Assembly: GCA_964409675.1 (NCBI GenBank)
Contig: CAYPEF010000111.1
Span: 1-7,118 of the forward strand
DNA: 7,118 nt
Reading direction: 5' to 3'
Source of the DNA: CAYMDD01 sp964409675
GTDB lineage: Bacteria > Pseudomonadota > Alphaproteobacteria > Rickettsiales > SXRF01
The position numbers were made by a program, and so were the translations under genes. Under the pieces are notes generated by a model, which saw only the letters and a program-made list of their open reading frames with translations, did no database searches and was not told the DNA's origin. Below, piece after piece: positions 5,558 through 7,118 of the stretch; positions within the stretch are counted from its first letter, which is position 1; each line of letters begins with the position of its first letter.

Positions 5558-6516
5558 ATAAGCAAGGAGGTTTGCGGCGCGTCGGGCTGGAGATCGAGTA
5601 TAGCGGCGTGCCGCTGGAAGAAAGCGCCGAAATCATTGCCGCCACGTTCGGCGGGAAGCCGGAGGAAGTCACCCGCAGCCATTTCAAAGTGGAAACACCT
5701 GAATATGGCGAATTCGCCGTGAAGCTGGATGTCTCGTTCATGCAGCGCCTGTCCGAGGAGGCGGCTCAGAAGCGACGCGAGAATCAGGGCGAACCGAGTT
5801 TTGAGATCATGGCGGAATCGGTGCTGGGTACCATCGTCTCTACCTGGATGCCCAATGAAATCGTCACGCCGCCTTTGCCCGTTGATCGCATTGGCGACAT
5901 GCAGAAAATCTGCGCCGAGCTGGCAAGGCGCGGCGGCAAGGGCACCGGCGCGTCGCCGGTTTATGCGTTCGGCATGCACATCAACCCTGAAATGCCCGAC
6001 ATCGCGCCGAGCCGCCTGCGCGATTACATCGCCGCGTTCATCCTCTTGCAGGAATGGCTGAAGCAGCGCACGCAGATGGACCTGACGCGCCAGTTCACCA
6101 CTTACGCGCGCCTGTTCGCCAATGATTATGCGCAAATAATGCTTTATCCCGGCTATGCGCCGGATTTCGATACGCTGGTGGATGATTATCTGCTCTATAA
6201 CCCCACCCGCAACCGCGCGCTCGACATGCTGCCCATGTTCGCGTGGTTCGACGAAGAGAAAATCCAGATCAAAGTTGGCGACGCCCGTGTGCGCAAGCGC
6301 CCCACCTTCCACTACCGACTTCCCAACTGCGACCTTGACATGCCCGCCTGGTCGATAGCGCGGGAATGGGATCTCTGGCTGGAAGTGGAGAAGCTGGCCG
6401 AAGACGCCGATAAGCTGCGCCGCATGTCGGCAGCCTATCTTTCCTGGTACGATTCGGCATTGGAGCGCATGCTCGGCAGCTGGGCGGAGCAGACGAACCC
6501 GTGGATCGCCGCATGA
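5527..6516 (+). CDS. putative amidoligase (glutamine-synthetase-like COOH-NH2 ligase)
   Basis: A 329-residue protein that I recognise as a member of the 'putative amidoligase' family, related in fold to glutamine synthetase and glutamate-cysteine ligase. The opening RRVGLEIEY (17-25) carries the family's Glu-x-Glu (22 and 24), expected to bind Mg-ATP. FAVKLD (63-68), NEIVTPPLP (110-118), FGMHINPE (148-155, with His151 and Asn153), NPTRNRALDMLPMFAW (225-240) and RPTFHYRLPNC (258-268) follow in the order seen in the family. A helical tail with WDLWLEVEKLAEDADKLRR ends the protein. Such enzymes are predicted to join a carboxylate to an amine using ATP, but substrates are unknown. The start cannot lie further upstream because TGA occurs in frame at 5515-5517. 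A TTG at 5572 follows a perfect AAGGAGG but at 1-base spacing. The stop overlaps the next gene as ATGA. Confidence 0.85.
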   Translation: MDIQHPPIKVNKQGGLRRVGLEIEYSGVPLEESAEIIAATFGGKPEEVTRSHFKVETPEYGEFAVKLDVSFMQRLSEEAAQKRRENQGEPSFEIMAESVLGTIVSTWMPNEIVTPPLPVDRIGDMQKICAELARRGGKGTGASPVYAFGMHINPEMPDIAPSRLRDYIAAFILLQEWLKQRTQMDLTRQFTTYARLFANDYAQIMLYPGYAPDFDTLVDDYLLYNPTRNRALDMLPMFAWFDEEKIQIKVGDARVRKRPTFHYRLPNCDLDMPAWSIAREWDLWLEVEKLAEDADKLRRMSAAYLSWYDSALERMLGSWAEQTNPWIAA

Positions 6517-7118
6517 AAGGCGGGGAGGGGCGGCGGCGTCCCCTGATCGGCGTGACCGGGCCCGATGATAATCACCGCATCAGCTGGGCGTGCATTGCGC
6601 TGAATCTGCGAATGTCCGGCGCACGAATGGTGCGCCTGACGCCGCGCGCGCCACACCACTTCCTCGAAATCGACGGCCTGATCATCTCCGGCGGCAAGGA
6701 CATCGACCCGGTATTCTACGGCAAGGAGAAAAAGGAACATTATATTTATGACCACCCGCGCGACGCGCTGGAAATGGCCTGGGTCCACCATGCGCTCAAA
6801 TGCCGCATGCCGATGCTCGGCATCTGCCGGGGCATGCAGATGATCAATGTCTGCTTAAACGGCACGCTCTACACCGACATCAAACTGGTATGCGAAAAAG
6901 CCGCCTATCCCAACACTATCTGGAGCAAGGTCTTTGCCCGCAAGCCGGTGGTGGTGAAAGACGGCACTTTAACTTACCGGCTGATGGGGCGACAGGCGGT
7001 AATGGTCAACAGCCTGCACAAGCAATCGCTCGATAAAATCGGCGAGGGGCTGGAGCTGACCGCCTGGGAGCATAACGGCATCGTGCAGGCGGTGGAGGGC
7101 AGGGACATGCCCTTCCTG
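6513..7118 (+). CDS. gamma-glutamyl-type hydrolase, peptidase C26 / class I glutamine amidotransferase-like (3' end outside window)
   Basis: The first 202 codons of a gene that leaves the window without a stop. The fold is that of PuuD-like gamma-glutamyl-gamma-aminobutyrate hydrolases. It has IDGLIISGGKDIDPVFYG (53-70), the nucleophile elbow LGICRGMQMIN (102-112, Cys105 as catalytic nucleophile), NGTLYTDI (116-123, where relatives usually have GGT) and VNSLHKQS (165-172), then GLELTAWEHNGIVQAVEG. The catalytic His-x-Glu (the WHPE-type motif) should lie just past the right edge, so the triad cannot be checked. These enzymes cleave gamma-glutamyl amide bonds. ATG at 6513 overlaps the amidoligase stop (ATGA), so the two proteins are co-produced. 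The product of the ligase may be the substrate of this hydrolase, or the two may act on the same peptide or polyamine; this is inference. Confidence 0.9.
   Translation, partial: MKGGEGRRRPLIGVTGPDDNHRISWACIALNLRMSGARMVRLTPRAPHHFLEIDGLIISGGKDIDPVFYGKEKKEHYIYDHPRDALEMAWVHHALKCRMPMLGICRGMQMINVCLNGTLYTDIKLVCEKAAYPNTIWSKVFARKPVVVKDGTLTYRLMGRQAVMVNSLHKQSLDKIGEGLELTAWEHNGIVQAVEGRDMPFL

Noticed and set aside
5564..5574. AAGGAGG plus TTG as the real start of the amidoligase
   Set aside because: The spacing is a single base, too close for normal initiation, and no other start codon lies 5-9 bases downstream.
5512..6312. 266-codon open frame on the minus strand inside the amidoligase gene
   Set aside because: It lies antisense to a gene with clear family motifs. 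Long open antisense frames are expected in GC-rich coding DNA, and the translation shows no recognisable domain.

Overview
The window reads as a chromosomal stretch of a motile, Gram-negative proteobacterium, most likely an alphaproteobacterium. Three things point that way: a P44/Msp2- or OmpA-like outer-membrane barrel, a tsaE-amgK-murU run of the kind familiar from alphaproteobacteria, and a CheY paired with a CheZ-type phosphatase. The genus cannot be named from sequence alone. Coding regions are GC-rich. The first ~130 bases and several intergenic gaps are clearly more AT-rich.

Layout. Bases 1-132 hold no gene, only a small hairpin and a fragment resembling the T-arm and 3' end of a tRNA. 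A complete tRNA-Leu(UAA) lies on the minus strand (133-220). A structured non-coding stretch (about 243-306) and a possible promoter precede a plus-strand outer-membrane beta-barrel gene (399-1064). That gene converges on a minus-strand operon across a perfect bidirectional terminator (1084-1118). In transcription order the operon is iscX, tsaE, amgK, murU (3548 down to 1129), with 2-bp, ATGA and 8-bp junctions that suggest translational coupling. Divergent from iscX is a cheY-cheZ pair (3653-4749). The cheZ stop codon shares a palindromic CTAG with the stop of a converging VTT/TVP38-type membrane protein (4746-5468). Divergent from that, a plus-strand operon begins: a GS-fold 'putative amidoligase' (5527-6516), joined by an ATGA overlap to a peptidase-C26/class I glutamine amidotransferase-like hydrolase that runs off the right edge (6513 onward).

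How the genes work together. AmgK and MurU together make UDP-MurNAc from recycled MurNAc (cell-wall recycling). TsaE is an ATPase for the universal t6A modification of tRNA. IscX is a small iron/IscS-binding accessory of Fe-S assembly. CheY and CheZ form a phosphorylation/dephosphorylation pair for the flagellar switch, and the CheZ tail looks like a CheY-binding peptide. The most intriguing part is the amidoligase/C26-hydrolase operon: a predicted amide-bond-forming enzyme coupled to a gamma-glutamyl-type hydrolase, with unknown substrate. This is the best candidate for a poorly described system in the window. The pairing of these families has been noted by comparative genomics, so it is under-characterised rather than wholly unknown.
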